Part shown: one piece after another, positions 1 through 11,942 of the stretch
Position numbering within the stretch: the stretch's first letter is position 1
How the letters are laid out: each line of letters begins with the position of its first letter
Source of the DNA: Hydractinia symbiolongicarpus
Taxonomy: Eukaryota > Cnidaria > Hydrozoa > Anthoathecata > Hydractiniidae
Direction: 5' to 3'
Length of the DNA stretch: 64,000 nucleotides
Assembly (NCBI RefSeq): GCF_029227915.1
Contig: NC_079879.1
Span: 3,720,001 to 3,784,000, forward strand
The notes under the pieces: generated by a model
Told to the model about the DNA's origin: nothing
Seen by the model: the letters and a program-made list of their open reading frames with translations, nothing else
The model's database searches: none
Position numbers and translations under genes: made by a program

Positions 1-1364
1 AATAATATTTACCATTTTCTGTATACTAACGGAGGTAGTCAAATAAACTTTCAAAAGTAACAATTTCGTTTTTAGGTCGACAACGAATTTTACCATGGAT
101 ATGCTTTAACATAATTGTTTGAAAAAACCACGCCTACCATGTTTGTGGTACTGCGTTTTAAAATCAATCAGTCGAATCATAATCTTGTACCGAAGCCTTT
201 ATGAGACAAAGTTGCAATCATCACAGTGCAGTCTAATCTAAAAGATCCTGGGCCCGAGTTTGGTGATTAAGGTATAGGACAATAACAGGAGAGTGTGCCA
301 AAGTCATTATTCGTGATATACGTCACTCTATCCACACTTTAGAATGTTTGGTTGTTTAGTCACGTGAAAAGATTTCTAGGTAAACCTCATATTTCATAAT
401 GCGCATTTTAACGACAGGCTTACTAAACTCGTGGTGTATTAATTAGAGCAAACTGCACATCATATCTACATAAACGTGTGAAGAAAAGGAGAAGTGTTTG
501 TGCAAAGGATTTCAGCGTTATATCAACTATAGATTCTTGTTATTGTTTTCACATGAGTAAGAGACTAAAAACCCCAGCAAAACCTGCAAGTTCTTCCCAA
601 AATCCTGAGGACGTTATCTCCTTGACTATTTTTAAGTAACCATGAGAAACTATGACATGAACATCCAGAACATATTTGCACTTATAGGCTTTTACTGTTT
701 TGTAAGGCGATAAAATTAGTTACTGCTGTCTTGGATATATTTTTCCCAGCTTAGATTGACCATTTTTTTCTTACAAGGCCTGACATTATTACCAATACTA
801 TTATTACAGTATTACGAATAAAATCCCAGAGTTAAATTCATTCCTATTTTTGAAATATTATAGTCAGGGAGTTTAGCGTTAGCTACAGCAGTTTCAAAAG
901 TATGTCACACTTTTTTGATAATAGCGCTTGCCACATATTATAGTTTTATTTAGATATCTACTATTTATTTCTGATTTTTATTTTAATAAATTAATTTTTT
1001 ATCGTTTAAAAATTGGCCAGAAATTATACGATTTGAGTTAATGCAATTAAACATTTACAGTACGCTCTGATCAAACTTGAAAAATGTGGAATAAATTCTT
1101 AAGTGTGGAATCATACGGACAAAATTAAGGTATGACTTCGAAAAAGCTTTCCACGAGGAGGACATATTATATTGAGATACTGACAACATTAGACGGTCAC
1201 TGTGGCTTTGTTTATTGGTGATTATAAGGAAAAATCAATGTTGTTTGGTTTTAACGAGATATATATTTCTTAATTCATTTACAATAGTCGTGTCTTTATT
1301 CTTTTGGTGCTGAAGCAACAGTGAATTTTTTTTGCTGCAGAAATGGTCTCTAGATGCTGTGCAT
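1..1364. other. Left flank, no gene recognised
   Basis: AT-rich sequence downstream of the first minus-strand cysteine-rich gene. I see no open frame with splice signals and no recognisable repeat. The last part is presumably the 3' untranslated and flanking region of that gene. Confidence 0.5.
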
Positions 1365-3777
1365 TTATTCTTGTGTGCCACCAACAACATGGTCGGCCAA
1401 CTGCAAACGTTCGACGTAATCAGGTTTTACGCACCATTCATTTCTATTAAAAAGCATGTGTGTTTTAGATAAAATGTTTAAGGCTCTTTTTCACTAAAAA
1501 GAAGTTTTTTTTAAGTAATTAATCACAAGCGATTCTGTTGATGTTTGGTCTGTATGTGGGTGATTATGTGGTAGATCTTAACTTGAATCTCTCTCTTAAT
1601 TTTGAATAACGTATACAGTATTGAAACAGCAGGAGGTAAGAAAAATGAAAAGTTGTGTTTACCTATTTAGGTACAACAATCACAATCTGTTAAATTTGGA
1701 ATAAACTCAATTTGATCTCCAAATGCAAAAATTTATTTTAGGCATAGACATGAAGAATATATATGTCTATATTTATTTTGCAAGTCCAAGTCCAAGCTTG
1801 CAGCTATACAGCAACCATGGTAGGAAACTCCTGTGTAGAGTAAATGCTATAGTTTAAACTAATGTACTTGTTTTGACTAGGGAGATCTTACCGCCTGGTT
1901 TTTGTGTACGGACAATAAACATTGCAAAAATCTGCAAGTATTCTTCCTTCATGTTTCCCTTCTCCATATTCAGCACGAGGTCCAGTCCACCCTTCGCAAC
2001 ATAAACATCGTCCAGTCTCTTCGATGCAAGTGCCATCATTTTGCAGACACAGTGGATTGCAGTTTGGAATTTCCGTCACATTCTGTTTACAGTCAACATT
2101 TCTGAAAAAGATTTCGTTTATTACGAGGGCGTAAAAATTGATACCTCTCACTTTGAGGAAGTAGAGGTCAAAAGAAAGTACTTCTCAACACGGGGGATAA
2201 ACACACTAAAAAATGGTGAAATAAATTGCACACAAGTCAATTATTTTACATTTTCTTTATTATAACAAAAAAGCCGAGCGGCTACAGAACTATGTAACAA
2301 CTGAACTAATTGCACCATTGTACACACTTTAAACTCTTCAAGAGAAGGCAAAAAAATAATTAACGGCGGTACCAAGGAAAGATTAGAAATAATTTTGGTT
2401 TATAGTTGTTTATAGTAAATAGTTTTTGTTTCAAAATTGTTTTTTTTTTTGGGTTTGGAGGAAAAATATTTTAGAGCCAATTTACAAGGCTTTTGAAGCA
2501 GTAGTGGATAGAAATAGATGCGCAGAATTTTCCTGACCATCTGTTGATGAGTCATTATAGCAACAGAATTGGCGTTATACCAAACAATGTTTTTGACTAT
2601 CCTGAAGCTAATAAGGAATAAAGAAAATTCGCCAAATTTAAACCTCCATAACGGTATGTTTTAGAAGTTATTACTAAAAATTGGGAGGAGGGGCTTTTAC
2701 TACTAAATCGGTTTCACTATAAACATGCACTTTTACATCCAAGCAACTTATTGAAGCCTCCTAAACACTCTTCTTCTGTGTATTTGCAAGAACCTTTTCA
2801 TTTTATCTTTCTACCACCTTTTAGCAAGCGCTGTGTTCCATAAAAGACAGTATATTATATCATATAACAAACTTGTTCAAACTAGTTTCAATATCTTCCA
2901 AAACAAACTTACTCAACTCCTTTTCCTAAGTAAGGACATTCTTGATCACAATAATCAGCATAAAAGGTGTCGCATGATTGATGATATATAGCGTTAGGTC
3001 CTGACCACCCGCGACAACACTTACAAGTACCGTTCACACACACTCCTGTTGAGTTGTCGCATTTTGGATCGCAGGTGGCTGTTGTTGTTGTTGTTGTTGT
3101 TGTTGTTGGTGTTTCTGCCAACATGTTTGTGACGTCATCCGGAGTCAACTCTCTTGCACAGGTCAAATTTCTATGGAGAAAAACATGTACGGATTTAGCA
3201 GAAGGTAAGGATTGATTTAATGGGTAGTTAGTAACAGTCTACAAAATGGATTACCATGCACTCAATTACATTACTTAAACGCATGACTAGTTCACTATCG
3301 CGACTTAAAAAGTTATTTTAAAAACGTAGTCAATATTCTCCCAACTTTTAAACACAATTCTTAAAAGTCCATGCTCTACAAAGAAATATTTTGGTATATA
3401 CTTTAACCAACTGACCTGACTTTACTGGTGTAGTGACATCTCTTATTACAAATATCTGCTCGAATTCTGTTCTTGCCCATTTCATCATTCGTATCTTGAA
3501 TGTATATCCCATTATCTCCGGTGTATCCATACATACACATACATTTAGGTGCATCACCGGCGTTCTTGATGCAAAAGCCACCGGAAAAACATTCTTTACA
3601 GCTATAGCATTCCAAACCAGCATTCTTGCACATGTTCATTGTGGAATAAAGCGGCCCAACTTCATCCTTTTTTACTCCATTTCTTCTTAGCTTTGATTGT
3701 TTGTGGAAGTCTTTATGGTAATGTTTGCCTGCTGCATATTGAATCAATAGTACGCCACACAACAAAAATATCTGCAT
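1365..3777 (-). CDS. Secreted three-module cysteine-rich EGF-like protein, paralogue A
   Basis: Function unknown; inferred to be secreted. Coding exons on the minus strand are 3777-3416, 3170-2913, 2101-1892 and 1443-1365, giving 302 residues, and all three introns are phase 2. I chose the ATG at 3777 because it opens directly into a hydrophobic signal peptide (MQIFLLCGVLLIQYAAG). A basic His/Lys spacer follows (KHYHKDFHKQ), then three Cys modules, one per exon. Modules 2 and 3 carry the EGF-like signature Cys-x-Cys-Cys-x-Gly-Trp-x-Gly-Pro and end in ADYC or ADFC and CPY. A run of nine Thr precedes module 2. Exon 4 encodes a short tail containing WCVKPDYVERLQ. An acceptor-like AG at about 3800 just before the ATG and a donor-like site near 4190 suggest an intron in the 5' leader. 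The modules lack the final Cys of canonical EGF, so 'EGF-like' is descriptive only. Confidence 0.85.
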
Positions 3778-5090
3778 CTTTATTCGCAACTCAATGAAAC
3801 TAAAATAAGTAGAAATTCAAAAACGATATTTTTGAAAATATGTAAATTCGAAGAACTCCTTTCGTTGAAAGTAATAAGAAAAATAGTAAAACAAGTTCAC
3901 ATAACTACCATCTAAGTCTAACTATATACAGATTGATGGAAAGGATTAATTTGTGAAAGTTGATGGAACAACAAGTAAATTTTAAAAACATTTGAACTTT
4001 CCCTACGAACAGAAAATGTTTTTATTTGAACAAAAGGGTAGTAGAATGACCAATCAAATCGCAGTATTATCATTCCCTGTCTACCACTGCAAAGTATATT
4101 AAGCTGTAAATTTAATCATAGTCTAGAATATTTCTTTCTTGAAAATTTATCATACAGCGACTGCAAACCTACCTTCCTTGCCTTTATGTCGAACTTTGAC
4201 TGTTAAGCTAAAATGCGATTGTTGGCAATCATTCGAAACTATCTGCTACACGCTTCACTGAATCAAACTACAGTTGGTTGTCAAAAATATGTTCTAATAA
4301 ATGAGTATAATACCAAACAACTTTATGACTAAATGGCGTCCAAACAATTCCAAGCTCTCACTGAAGCGCGTAAAAGATTTTTTTTGATCTATCGCCGTGC
4401 TTTTTTAATATCTTTATATAAACATAAATATCTATTTTATAGTATTGGCGGAAACACAACGTAAAAACGAATAGTCAACTTCACGGAAAGTGCGGAAATG
4501 GAAGAAAGTATTTTGTGCGAGAAAAACAACCATTAAATTATTGTAATTAAGACACCTATTCCTTATTAAAAGTACTTAATTGTAGGGTTTCAGAAGCCTC
4601 AGTAGCTAAGAGTGTCTCACAAACAGGAGTACTTTCTTACTCCTACAATTAGTGGCAATTAAATGAGTTTCTGAGATTGATCCTTGTTTTGTATCTGACT
4701 TTCGAGTCTCTGACTTAAAGACTCTAGAATCAAATGAAATAGCTTTCTCATTTAACAGCCTACTATCTTGTTTTAATCTCTTTTTCATGTTCAGCTTCAA
4801 AATCCAAAACAAAATTAAACAAAATAAAACAAGCGAGTTGACGTGATTTGATTCTTGAATATATCTTATACTCAGAATTTATATGAAAAAGTGCTATGAA
4901 TTTCTTCTTTAGCAACAAAATGTGTTGGGAAACTTAATAATACTCTTCTCATCAAAACTTAACGAATGGCATACGAACACATCACTGTGTGATAATATTC
5001 TTTTCAAATATTATAAATCAACATTTTTTACGAATCTGAGGATAAAGTGCACTGTAATGGCTTCACTAACTTTAATAAAATTGACGTCAC
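3778..5090. other. Upstream region of paralogue A
   Basis: No protein gene is supported. A polypyrimidine tract and AG at 3800-3801 (minus strand) together with a GTAGGT donor-like site near 4190 could bound a noncoding first exon of paralogue A. The rest is AT-rich and featureless to me. Confidence 0.35.
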
Positions 5091-5094
5091 ACGA

Positions 5095-5410
5095 CGTAGT
5101 TTAGTGGTTATTTTGTGCAGAAGATCGGGATTCGAATCCCCTTTGCCGGCGATTTAATTTGGGCGAGTAAATGTTATTATATCCCCGGGTTAACCGAAGC
5201 CATGTGAGGGGAAATTGGGGAGATGGCATACTGTGTAAACCGTTGGATGTTGCAGGGAGTTGTCTGGTAGAGCGCGGACCCTAATTGGGTCTGCGTACTC
5301 TAGGAATCCCCATCTGAGCCATGGCCCCTCCTGGAAATAATAAAAAGGTTATATCCCTCGATATTTGTGAGGCTAGCCAAGTAAAATATGCACATCCATC
5401 TATTTGTCTT
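5095..5410 (+). mobile_element. tRNA-derived SINE
   Basis: The head has RNA polymerase III promoter boxes: box A TAGTTTAGTGG at 5097-5107 and box B GATTCGAATCC at 5129-5139, with tRNA-like spacing. It continues into a non-tRNA body that ends in a degenerate CATC-type simple tail near 5395-5410. A minus-strand open frame of 90 codons across its 3' part is a by-product of the repeat. The 3' boundary is approximate. Confidence 0.65.
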
Positions 5411-7935
5411 AATAGCGCAATTACGAAATGTTTAAATAGCCGATAAAAATCTTCTTTGGAACGGCGAATTTCGGCCTGGTTCGCTTTTCTCAGTCCCAAA
5501 CAAACTTTCCGTATTAATGAAGCAGATGAACTCAACCGTCGGTATAAACACATGTAGGCAGTACTACAGTCATACCAGCATGAGAATACACCCAGACTTC
5601 ATGTAAAGGACCCCTAAAAAAAAGGATAAAATTATTTCTGTATTAAAAGTTTTCTACTAGTTTCTTAAGACAGCAATGACGAAGAAGATGTATGTTCTGT
5701 AAGAATGGATATTGCTGTGGCATCAAACAAACACGTAGGTTTTATCCTGTTTTGGTGCAAAATTTAATAAAGTCACTTTCATTAAGCTGTTTAATATTTT
5801 TTTTTGCATTGTCACCAGTGTGATTAAAGTGATCATCAACATATACTTTCGTTTCAAAGTTCTAAGTTTCTCCTTATCCATTAAAAGAGTATTTCTTTAC
5901 TGTGTTTATTTAAGAGGTTCTGTACAGATAGATTGTCATCTTGTAAAAGGTTGAATATCTCTGGAACAACTCACTAAGGGTTGGGAGCAGTCAAAGAAGT
6001 TCCAATAAGAATTAAAGTTGCCTGGTCAACGATAAGACACATAGCCTTGATTGGTTCATTCTATATTGTTCTTTGCTAACGTGGTCAATATTGGGGATCC
6101 TTTGTTTTGAGGGCGAATGGGCTCACTCACCCGAATAAATACAATTGATTTTTTTATTATTCAAAAGGGTAAGATGTGACCATGCCGCACTTGTGCTCAT
6201 TGGTTTATTGTCATTAGGGATTTGCTATGACGTGGATTATAATTTCAGGGATACTCTTACATTTATTTGCGTCTAAGCTTTCGTTTGAGAGAAACTGAAT
6301 TTGATATCCTCAAAGAAGGCTTAGTCACCCAGGCTAGTGTTTAGTGTCCCTGATCGCAGATCTGTGCAAAATATTCCTTCTTTCTATTTTATTAGAAGTT
6401 TTTTCTTTGGTGATCTTAGATGATTTTTACTACTTGATTTTTGTTACGACAACCAAATATATGGTATTGTGTTCAATAACGATATGTCCACTTCATATTG
6501 CTTAGATCGTCGGAAAAAAGTTTTATTATTGAGCAATGGAGGCAGAGTGCTAACTATTTTCTTGAACTCCCTCACACTATAGTTCAGCGCAAGGATTACC
6601 TGCAGCTATAAAGAGGCATGTCGTAATCTTTGTCAATATTTTTATCGCAAATAAAGAATCGCTGTGCCCGCTTAAAGATTGAAAGTAAAGGTAACGGCTT
6701 ATATTTTCACTGCTTTAATCATTATCGCACAAAACAGCAGCAAGAGAAAAATATAAGTACAGTATAACTATGAATTATCAACGCCATTATGAACAGTTTA
6801 TGTAAAAGTAAATTCGTAAGGACAAACAAGGGATATTCGTAAAAATCAAGCAACAAAAATTTTATTTTCCCATATCATTTTAACACACTAGGCACATGTT
6901 AAACACTTTTTAACAAAACTCCCATTAGACCTTATCTGAATAGACACCCACCCTCCCTAAAACCCTAACGCATTTTTTACTTTTTGAAAAATAAAACTAG
7001 CCTTATTATATAAGGCTAACTTATAATTTTTCAGCGAGGGTTCTTACAATAACTACCCGTGGAAAATCTACAGGGTCGTCGTCCTTCATATGTCGCATTT
7101 CGTGCTTCCGTATTACAACGTTTTACCCTGTAGACAGACAAAAAGAATACGGCTATCATTAATATGGAGATAATCAACTCTCCCCTCATCCCTCAAAAAC
7201 GGCATAGCATGGTTACAAGAAAGCGACTGTAAAAATAGCAAAGTGCATAACCGCAGACGCTGTGTTAAATTTCGAAAATATTTTACAAAAAGATTTAAAA
7301 TGTCAAATGATTATCAAGAGGGTATGCTAGAATTATTAGTTCTTCTAAAAAGAGAATAAAAGTAACTCCAACGGGTTTTAAAAGATTACCATGAAATGCT
7401 ATTATTTTCTAATTCGCTGCGCTCAACCGAAAATAACCTTATTTATTTTCTTATTTTTGTGACAGGGAAGACTCAAAGAACTTCGACTAGTAGTAGTAGT
7501 TATGTGTAGTGTCATCTTAGTTAGGAACCGTGTGCTATCGGTAGTCATAACACAATATAATACATCTATACCTCCTACGAACTAAATTACAACCACTAAT
7601 TTACATTCGAAACGTTTCCGAAATCGTTGCTAAACCGGACGCGAAAAACCCCATTCTATGGGGAAACATATCCTTAGACCCCAGTGCTACAACCACTAAC
7701 CCTCCAAGGTTAAGGGTATCATTAAAAAATTACACTGTTATTAACAACAACATTATAAACTATTCAAAATAAAACTGATAATAAAAATAAATCTTATAGG
7801 TAATCAAACAGTTTTAACGTGTACGGTTCAAGAACTAATTGACATGTGAGCTCTTCCATCCCTTGTACGCCCTTTAAACACTTAAAAACCACGTGACCGG
7901 CCTTGGCCATACATACGAAAATAAATTCAATTAAT
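5411..7935. other. Intergenic, nothing supported
   Basis: AT-rich sequence between the SINE and the plus-strand gene. I see a short hairpin around 7002-7020 (AGCCTTA/TAAGGCT) and a short GTA microsatellite near 7490, but no gene. Confidence 0.4.
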
Positions 7936-7939
7936 TAAG

Positions 7940-7973
7940 TGACGTCATGAGAGCAAAAGGTAATTTGACGTCA
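7940..7973 (+). promoter_or_regulatory. Pair of CRE-like TGACGTCA sites upstream of the 8021 start
   Basis: Two perfect TGACGTCA palindromes lie at 7940-7947 and 7966-7973, 26 bp apart and 48-81 bp before the ATG at 8021. The motif is the consensus of CREB/ATF bZIP factors. The position suits a proximal promoter, but the same octamer is also common in the Helitron-like repeats of this window, so regulatory use is inference. Confidence 0.4.
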
Positions 7974-8020
7974 TATTACTTAAGTGAAATGTTTCATTTT
8001 GCTTTCTGCAAACAGAAGTC

Positions 8021-9409
8021 ATGTTGCATTTTACTGAACTAAAGGAGAAGATGGAAATTGAGAACGAAAGTGTTGGTTTGTGTCAACGCAGTCAACAGTA
8101 TCTGACAAATGGTAATAATTAAATACTATCTTTTATTGTGTAATTCTGAATAATGAGTTTTTCACCAACAAAAATGGTACGTGACTAACTTTCTTGTTTG
8201 TGCGACTTTAAAACATCTGAAGACAATCTTTTTGACACTTTGGTTTCAATTTTTAGTTTCCTCTGAAAAGTGTGCATTGGCAAAAAGAAGCATCTTTAAA
8301 TCTTTGAGATTAAGAAAGAAAATTGTTGACAACGATGTTGAGACCCCAGTTAAACTGAAAGAAAAGAGAAAATTTTCATCCATCTTGAAGTTCTTTCGCC
8401 GAACATCAAAGAAAAGAAAGAAGGCTGAAGAATTTTCGCCCGTTATTCAAGCTGAAAGAAGCCATGGGAATTACATCACACTTAACCAAAAAAAGAAAGG
8501 CTGCTTCAAGATTTTTGGTGTCTTCATGCGATTGAAGAAAAGAACTCGCGAGACTGGATACGAAGTTGATGGAGAAATCGGAGAAGATCAACAGGATGTG
8601 TTGCTTTCTGACGATGGATTTCCCTCTGTGGTGGAGGAATTTGTTGACTCAGAGGAAGTTAAACAACGCGGAAGCACAGAGAAGGAGAGCCTTGAAGTTA
8701 CCATGCAAAAAATTGCGAAGGAGCCCGATTTCGAGCTGAGTGACGATGAAGATGAAGATCCTGGAGAATGTTTGGACTTTCTACGCTGGTGCAATGAAAT
8801 TCCACTGACTATTGGCAAAGCTGATATTCCGTTCGTGTCTGTTTCATGCACACCGTGGTGGAGAGACGACAGTGTTGTCTTTGGATTGCAGCCTAAACTT
8901 GCAAATGAGCTTCAAGGTTATTACAAAGATGATGATGTTGTTTCGTTTGATGATGAAGTTGACGAGGAGTTAGAAAAGATCTTTGCATGTGACATGAATA
9001 AGCTTCAAATTGAAAGATTGGTGGATGGAGGGCTGAATTTGATGAGCTGGTGGGTAACAGACTTTTATTTTATTGATTTATTTCATTTCTTGGAGTTGCT
9101 TTTTAAAGTTTAAATTGTTTTTTATTTTAGCTGAATGCAACTCATCGAATTCATCACATAAAAAACAAAATCGTATATTTATTTATTTATTTTTCAACCC
9201 CGGGTACACTGCATACACAAACTCATACATTTGATTGGTTCATGATTGGTGATAGTAGACAGAACATCTGGTGGAAACTTGGACGGAAGAAAAACATACC
9301 TAGAAAAGTTTGGTTTGTTTATTCGAAATTTTCTCGAAGATGGAATACAATGAAAACTGTTAAATTTGTGGTTGAGTTCGATTTCAATCTGTTATCGATT
9401 TGCAGTTAG
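8021..9409 (+). CDS. Unknown charged protein, three-exon gene
   Basis: Not recognised. Proposed exons are 8021-8111, 8257-9053 and 9131-9409, giving 388 residues. The first splice joins AAT G to TT TCC and keeps the long frame open; it replaces a longer reading that needs a non-ATG start at 8181. Exon 2 encodes a strongly basic segment (KEKRKFSSILKFFRR, SKKRKK) that could be a nuclear signal. It then becomes acidic (LSDDEDEDPGE, DDDVVSFDDEVDEELEK) and ends in NLMSWW at a GTAACA donor. Exon 3 follows a good polypyrimidine tract after a 77-bp intron and stays open for 92 codons, which is unlikely by chance in DNA this AT-rich. If the second intron is retained, the protein ends at 9113. No signal peptide, membrane segment or enzyme motif is visible. 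The two CRE-like sites upstream may regulate it. Confidence 0.6.
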
Positions 9410-9460
9410 AATTAATATTTCAAATTCGATACACTTCAGTTGATGCCTTATGACGTATTT

Positions 9461-9533
9461 CTTCATCGATAGCTCAGATGGTAGAGCAGGACAGTTAACA
9501 AGTCTATGCGTGGGTTCGAATCCCACTCGAAGT
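9461..9533 (+). pseudogene. tRNA-like sequence, probably a tRNA pseudogene
   Basis: It has perfect box A (TAGCTCAGATG, 9470-9480) and box B (GGTTCGAATCC, 9513-9523), and a good T arm (GTGGG/CCCAC). The acceptor stem pairs only partly, as if three bases were inserted in its 5' strand. The anticodon loop reads as TAA without the long variable arm expected of a leucine tRNA. A functional tRNA is therefore unlikely; a tRNA-derived repeat head is the alternative. Confidence 0.5.
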
Positions 9534-10144
9534 AGTAATACATCTTTTATGAAGCTGAAGAACCTTTGATAAACAATGACAAAACAAATCTTTGTGTTAT
9601 GCTTCCTTGGAAACAAGAAGAAAAAAAGCCAAACCAAACTTGATCTTGTTTTTTTTGTTTGTTTTTTCTGAACGTTTAAAAATTAACCACTAATTTTTCC
9701 ACTAATTCTCCTAACTCCCTCGCCCTCCTAATTTTTCGCCAGGTCAACACATAATTCATCTGATCTACTAAGAAACAGTTCGATATTACTAAAACAAGTT
9801 CTTGCTATTGGAGCACTCAGCCCGTAATAAAAATATATTATTAACGCATGTATATATAAACGCATTTATCAACTCTTTATTTCAAGTTTTCAGCAATGCT
9901 TTTTTTCCCTATTTTGTAACAAACCATTTCCTTAAAGTTGCTTACTGCATCAATCTAAGTAAAAAAATTAATTATGATATTCTATTATAAAATCTGATTT
10001 TTTTCAGAATATCAGTAAGCAGGAAATAGGTCTTCAAACCAATAAGACGAAATATGAAGGATAACAGTTAAGTTTATATGTATATATATATATATATTCT
10101 AACCAAAAATTTAAGACATCGTTAATAAATACAATACGTAGAAC
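9534..10144. other. Intergenic with a TA microsatellite
   Basis: No gene is seen. A (TA)n run lies at about 10076-10097. The right end is the 3' flank of paralogue B. Confidence 0.4.
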
Positions 10145-11928
10145 TTATTGTGTACTGTTTCTTCCTGCAATGTGGCCTGCGATTTGCAGCCTTTCGATAT
10201 AGTCTGCTCGAATGCATCTTTGATTTCTAAAAAGAAAATTTTTGCTGCATACAATGTGAGTAGGTTTAAATTTCTTCCAGAGAAAAAACAAACACAATTG
10301 CATTACTGGTTGCCATAGGGGGAATAATAGTTACATGTGTACAGTTTCAACACATTACTGTATTACGAAGTCTTACCTTCTTGATTTTGTGTACTGACAA
10401 TACACATTACAATAATCTGCAAGTATTCGTCCTTCATACTCTCCATCTCCATACATTGCATGAGGACCTGTCCATCCTTCACAACAAAGACATCTGCCAG
10501 TCTCTTCGATGCATTTTCCATCATTCTCCATGCACAGAGGATTGCATTTTGGTATTTCTGTTGCATTTCTAGCGCAGTCAGGATTCCTAGGATGAAAGAT
10601 TGTAAGAACACGTTTTCTTGTGAAATTTAAATTATTTAGTGGATTCCCTGGCGCAAAATACCACAATATATCGAACGTAATAAAAAGAACGCAAAAAAAC
10701 AACAAAAAAACAGGTAAAAAGCATTCTCCTTGTCAGAAAATTTGAATTATAAGTAGTATAAGAAAATTCGAGTTATTAAAAGTCAGAATAAATCGGACTA
10801 GTTTTTAGAAGCTGTCAAGAGCATACTGAAATATTTTTATTACTTACTCGATTCCTTTTCCCAAGTAAGGACATTCTTGATCACAATAATCAGCGTAATA
10901 AGTGTCACAAGCCTCATGATACTCGGCGTTAGGTCCAGACCACCCGCGACAGCACTTACAAGTACCGTTTACGCACACACCCGTTGTATTATCACATCTT
11001 GAATCACAACCTACTGGCGTTGGCGTTACCGGCGAGGACCGTGACATTGTTGTTGTGGCTTGTGTTGTAGCAGTTGGTGTTGTCGTCTTTGGCAACGGTG
11101 TTGTCGTGGTTGTTGTGCTTCGAGTTGTTGCCGATGTTGTTTTTCGTGTCGTTGTTGATTTTGTTGCTGGTTTTTTTGTCGACTTCTTTGTTGATTTTGT
11201 TGTCGACGTTGTTGTCGTCGTCGTCGTCGTCGTCGTCGTCGGAGTTTCTGTTGTTGTCGTCAGTGCTGTTTTATCAATACATTCATCTGACCTTTAAAGA
11301 CAAAAAGAAAATGCAATGCAAGGGTGCATATATGTTATACTAAGTTCAGCTGAGTTGAAAATTATTAAAATATTAAAGCTTGTTGCCTTGACTAGCATAA
11401 GCATAATGTTATTGACAAAGTAATGTTATTGACATTGCAGGCAACCTTTATTGCAAACCATTTTTGAAAAGCTACCATATTACTCAAATATTACCAGAGT
11501 ATTAAAGTGTCGAAGACTTAAATTCCTAAAATCTACACTTCTTTTCTTTCTATCAGCAAAGGAAAAAAGCAAAGAAAAAATCACCTGCTCTGGTGTGTAT
11601 ATGCACACGGTCTGTTGCAATCATCTGCTCTGATTCTATTTTTTCCCCATCTTTTATTCTTGGTGTTTGGTATATATTTACCACGTGCACCAGTCCATCC
11701 ATAATTACACATGCATTTAGGCTCATCTCCAGGATCTTTTACGCACCAGCCTCCAGGAAAACAGTCAGTGCATGCGACACACTCAAAGCCTGCATCTCGA
11801 CATGTCTGAAATGTTGGAACGTTTTCTTTTTTCTCGCCTACTTCATGATGTGCTTTGTGATGCTTCTTATGACGAGCAACAATTTGTTGGAATGATAGCA
11901 CAAAAATAAATAGTACACACGCACGCAT
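10145..11928 (-). CDS. Secreted three-module cysteine-rich EGF-like protein with mucin-like Thr linker, paralogue B
   Basis: Minus-strand exons 11928-11585, 11291-10848, 10586-10377 and 10226-10145 give 359 residues, with phase 2 introns exactly as in paralogue A. The ATG at 11928 opens a signal peptide (MRACVLFIFVLSFQQIVA) followed by a short basic stretch (RHKKHHKAHHE) and Cys module 1. Exon 2 begins SDECIDK and then has a Thr-rich, Lys-containing linker of roughly 80 residues before module 2; this makes the exon 444 bp against 204-258 bp in the paralogues. Such linkers are typical O-glycosylation stalks (inference). Module 3 closely resembles that of A (EETGRCLCCEGWTGP in both). The tail contains CIRADYIERLQIAGH. 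An acceptor-like site at 11943-11944 and a donor-like GTAAGT near 12122 suggest a leader intron, as in A. Function unknown. Confidence 0.85.
11050..11265 (-). repeat. Thr-codon repeat inside exon 2 of paralogue B
   Basis: On the minus strand this is an imperfect ACN-codon array with an uninterrupted block of nine ACG codons (about 11214-11240) and many ACA codons. It encodes the Thr-rich linker. The opposite strand shows long Val- or Ser-rich frames that are shadows of it. Paralogue A has a much shorter version, nine Thr near 3080-3105. Confidence 0.8.
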
Positions 11929-11942
11929 GTTTCCCACACGCA

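Noticed and set aside
8181-9113. Single-exon 310-codon reading of the plus-strand gene
   Set aside because: It needs a GTG start. The part before 8257 reads through a pyrimidine-rich acceptor, while an ATG exon at 8021-8111 splices in the right phase to 8257.
9461-9533. Functional tRNA gene
   Set aside because: A and B boxes are perfect, but the acceptor stem is broken and the anticodon loop is inconsistent with the tRNA class.
11055-11343. Plus-strand frames rich in Val or Ser/Leu
   Set aside because: They are the antisense of the Thr-codon repeat in exon 2 of paralogue B.
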